From positions 1-7,107 of the forward strand of contig CAZGGW010000040.1 in assembly GCA_964525365.1 (NCBI GenBank): 7,107 bases of DNA. Reading direction: 5' to 3'. Every line of letters begins with the position of its first letter. The stretch's first letter is position 1. The position numbers were made by a program, and so were the translations under genes. Under the pieces are notes generated by a model. The model saw only the letters and a program-made list of their open reading frames with translations, had not been told where the DNA came from and did not search any database. The DNA comes from CAZGGW01 sp964525365 (GTDB lineage Bacteria > Bacillota_I > Bacilli_A > RF39 > UBA660). Below are positions 4,827 through 7,107 of this stretch, piece by piece.

Positions 4827-7107
4827 ATGAAAAATAGTCTTAAGTTTGTATTATTAACGGCATTTGCATTCATAGTAAGTTTAACTTCTATAACAAATGT
4901 GTATGCTGAATCTGAAGAAGGAGAAGTAACATTACCAGACTCAACTGTAATTAATGAAGTTGAAAACGAAGATAAAAATCTAGTTACAACTGGAACACAA
5001 ATTACTGAGAATGAAAACACTTACACAACAACAGATGAGAATGGTGAGACATCAACTATAGCTGGTGTATTAAATCCAGGAGAAGTAGATGTTGATAAAG
5101 ATGCAGCAGTTGTGGAAAATCCAGATGCTACAGAAAACGATGGTGACTCTAGAAATGTAGAAGTCACTATAGAGGTTGAAGGAGAATCATTCAATTCAAG
5201 TGAAACAACTACAACATATACTTATGTAGATATAGCATTAGTAATTGACTATTCAAGTTCAATGGCTAATACAACTACAATAACAGTAACAAATGCTGAT
5301 GGTACAACTAGTACTAAAACCGTTACAAGATTAGTAGCAGCTCAAACTGCAGCTAAGCAACTGGTAAAGACTTTCTTAGATAGCGAAGGCGGAAATATAA
5401 AAATATCACTTTCAATATTTGATGAAGCCGGTTCAACATTAATAGCAGTTACAACAGATAATATTGATACATTAAATACTGCTATTGAAAATATTCCGAC
5501 TGATGGTTATGGTACAAATATTCAAGATGGTATTAATAAAGCCTCTTCTACATTGAGTGAATCAGAAAATGAAAAAATAATAATTTTGTTATCAGATGGT
5601 AGTCCTTATAATTTTAGTTATACTTCATCTGAAACGACTGGAAGTAAAAAAAATAAAGTAACAACATATTATTATGATGTAGATGGAGACGGTATAAATG
5701 AGTATTCATTTACAAATGCAAATAATGATACAGATTCAAATGCAGCTAAAGCCGCAGCAGATTATTTTAGAGAAGCTTATGATATAACATTTTATACAAT
5801 AGGATTTACAACAGGAACTACAGCTAATAATTTGTTAAAATATATAGCAGGCGATGATTATGATTCTGAAGGTAATGCTTTAGAAACATATAGTAGATTT
5901 ATCTCAGCAGATGATGGAGATGAATTAGTAAAAGCTTTTGAAAAAACTTCAACAAGCATAATTAATAAAAACGTATTAGCAACTAATGCAGTATTAACAG
6001 ATATTATTCCCGTAGAATTTGAAATAACAGAAGAAGAGAAAACAAGATTAGAAGAAACGTACGAAGGTATAGTTATAGAAGAACAAGAAGATGGAACAAC
6101 AAAAATAACTTATGAGATTGGAAACATTTCTTCATCAAAAGATATATTATTTATATTTAACTTAGTAGCAAAAGAAACATATCATGGTTCAATGTATACA
6201 AACATAAGTGCTACATTAACAGGTGTAAAAGCAGATGGTAATCCATTTACATTTACAAATGAAGAAACAAATGAAGAAGGAAAAATAGTATTTATAATAA
6301 ATACAGTTAACCCTTCAGTGGTTATCCCAGCAATCACTAGTGATGATAATGCAGGGTCAGTAAAAGAAAACGAAACTAAAACAATAACTAATGCAAGTAT
6401 TTTATCAAATGATAAAGTAAGTAACACAAAAGTTGATAATGCAGTATCAACAGTAGATGAAATAGAAATAGTAAGTAATCCGACAAACGGAATTTTAACA
6501 AAAGTAGAAGGGGGATATAAATATACTCCAACTAACTTTAATGCAACAAGTGATAGTTATACATATAGAATAGTTACAACAGTAACATATTCAGATGGAA
6601 CTACAGAAGTAGTAAAGAGTAATATTTCAACAGTGAGTTTAGCAATAACTCAAGTAACAGGAAACTTAGTATTAAATTATATTTATGTAGATTCAGAAGG
6701 TAATATAATTTCAACATTAAAAACTGATACTACACATACAGACCTACCTTATAACACAGTAATAAATTCTAGTACTTACAATCAAACATTTATAGGGTAT
6801 GCTTTTGTAAATGCAACACCAACTTCATTAAATATTGAAGAAGGCATTAACACAATTACATATACATATGTAAAAGATGATAGTCAAAAGAAGAGTATTA
6901 CATATACAGTAGAATACTATATAGATGGTACATCTAAAGAAGACTATAAAGTAACAAAAGAGATATGGGTAAACGATACAACAGCTAACGTAGACTCAAT
7001 TGATACAGCACATGATAAATATACAGGATATAAGTTTGATCATACAGATCCAAGTACATTACCAAGTGTATATAGTGATGGAAATGTATTCAAAGTATAT
7101 TATGTAA
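4827..7107 (+). CDS. Secreted vWA-domain surface adhesin with MucBP-like repeats (3' end beyond window)
   Basis: The open frame runs 760 codons to the window edge without a stop. Residues 1-27 form a signal peptide (Lys at 2 and 6, hydrophobic core, cleavage likely after VYA). An acidic Thr/Asn-rich stretch leads to a von Willebrand factor A domain (about 136-378) with complete MIDAS: DYSSS (141-145), Thr230 in GYGTN and Asp257 in LLSDG. An Asp-rich loop DVDGDGINE (284-292) inside it resembles a calcium-binding loop. A beta-rich linker (about 379-504), an Ig/cadherin-like module with NPTNGILT and YKYTP (506-610), a MucBP-like repeat (612-685) and a second related repeat (692-760 on) follow. 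No cysteine codons are seen, as usual for Gram-positive exported proteins. This architecture suggests a cell-wall-anchored adhesin or pilus-tip-like protein; an LPXTG anchor would lie beyond the window. Expression is probably set by the c-di-GMP riboswitch upstream. Codons ending in A (ACA, GTA, GAA, TTA) dominate strongly. Confidence 0.9.
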   Translation, partial: MKNSLKFVLLTAFAFIVSLTSITNVYAESEEGEVTLPDSTVINEVENEDKNLVTTGTQITENENTYTTTDENGETSTIAGVLNPGEVDVDKDAAVVENPDATENDGDSRNVEVTIEVEGESFNSSETTTTYTYVDIALVIDYSSSMANTTTITVTNADGTTSTKTVTRLVAAQTAAKQLVKTFLDSEGGNIKISLSIFDEAGSTLIAVTTDNIDTLNTAIENIPTDGYGTNIQDGINKASSTLSESENEKIIILLSDGSPYNFSYTSSETTGSKKNKVTTYYYDVDGDGINEYSFTNANNDTDSNAAKAAADYFREAYDITFYTIGFTTGTTANNLLKYIAGDDYDSEGNALETYSRFISADDGDELVKAFEKTSTSIINKNVLATNAVLTDIIPVEFEITEEEKTRLEETYEGIVIEEQEDGTTKITYEIGNISSSKDILFIFNLVAKETYHGSMYTNISATLTGVKADGNPFTFTNEETNEEGKIVFIINTVNPSVVIPAITSDDNAGSVKENETKTITNASILSNDKVSNTKVDNAVSTVDEIEIVSNPTNGILTKVEGGYKYTPTNFNATSDSYTYRIVTTVTYSDGTTEVVKSNISTVSLAITQVTGNLVLNYIYVDSEGNIISTLKTDTTHTDLPYNTVINSSTYNQTFIGYAFVNATPTSLNIEEGINTITYTYVKDDSQKKSITYTVEYYIDGTSKEDYKVTKEIWVNDTTANVDSIDTAHDKYTGYKFDHTDPSTLPSVYSDGNVFKVYYV

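Noticed and set aside
7060..7107. Cell-wall anchor or stop codon of the surface protein
   Set aside because: No LPXTG motif, hydrophobic tail or in-frame stop is reached; the final TAA-looking bases (7105-7107) are out of frame, since the frame reads GTA then A.
1..7107. CRISPR arrays, tRNA or rRNA genes, insertion sequences
   Set aside because: No regularly spaced repeats, cloverleaf-like segments, transposase motifs or terminal inverted repeats were found on either strand.

Overview
The window is very AT-rich (by eye about a quarter G+C). It looks like a low-GC Firmicutes-type bacterium, possibly one of the uncultured gut Bacilli or Clostridia lineages. The reasons are the ecfA-ecfA-ecfT-truA gene order, the strong AGGAG/AGGGGG ribosome binding sites, and a surface protein preceded by a class I c-di-GMP riboswitch. 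All intact reading frames read cleanly with the standard bacterial code: Trp is TGG, and TGA is a terminal stop of ecfT. The exact taxon cannot be fixed from the sequence.

Positions 1-57 are a G+C-elevated edge fragment with a small perfect hairpin. It may be the end of a structured RNA and is not identified. An extended -10 promoter (130-138) then starts a run of five tightly packed plus-strand genes (159-4481): an AI-2E/PerM-family membrane protein; two ABC ATPase subunits and the membrane coupling protein of an energy-coupling factor (ECF) vitamin/metal transporter; and the tRNA pseudouridine synthase TruA. The ECF genes overlap one another and truA by 4-11 bases, so translational coupling is likely. 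No substrate-binding S component is present in the window.

The ECF module is unusual. The first ATPase has lost every catalytic ABC motif. The second keeps Walker A and Walker B but has altered Q-loop, signature and H-loop residues. EcfT has lost its second Ala-Arg-Gly coupling motif. The frames are intact, so this looks like a divergent or repurposed module rather than a decaying pseudogene.

The 345-base gap 4482-4826 holds an AT-rich inverted repeat after truA, a near-consensus sigma-70 promoter (TTGACA, 17 bases, TATTAT), a leader hairpin, a c-di-GMP-I (GEMM-I) aptamer (4681-4764) and a strong AGGAGG site. An 11-bp complementarity between the aptamer and the ribosome binding site suggests translational control in which c-di-GMP would turn expression on.

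The last gene (4827 to the window end, no stop reached) encodes a large secreted surface protein with a signal peptide, a von Willebrand factor A domain with complete MIDAS motif, beta-rich modules and MucBP-like repeats. It is a plausible adhesin or pilus-tip-like protein controlled by the second messenger that governs the switch between motile and attached life.
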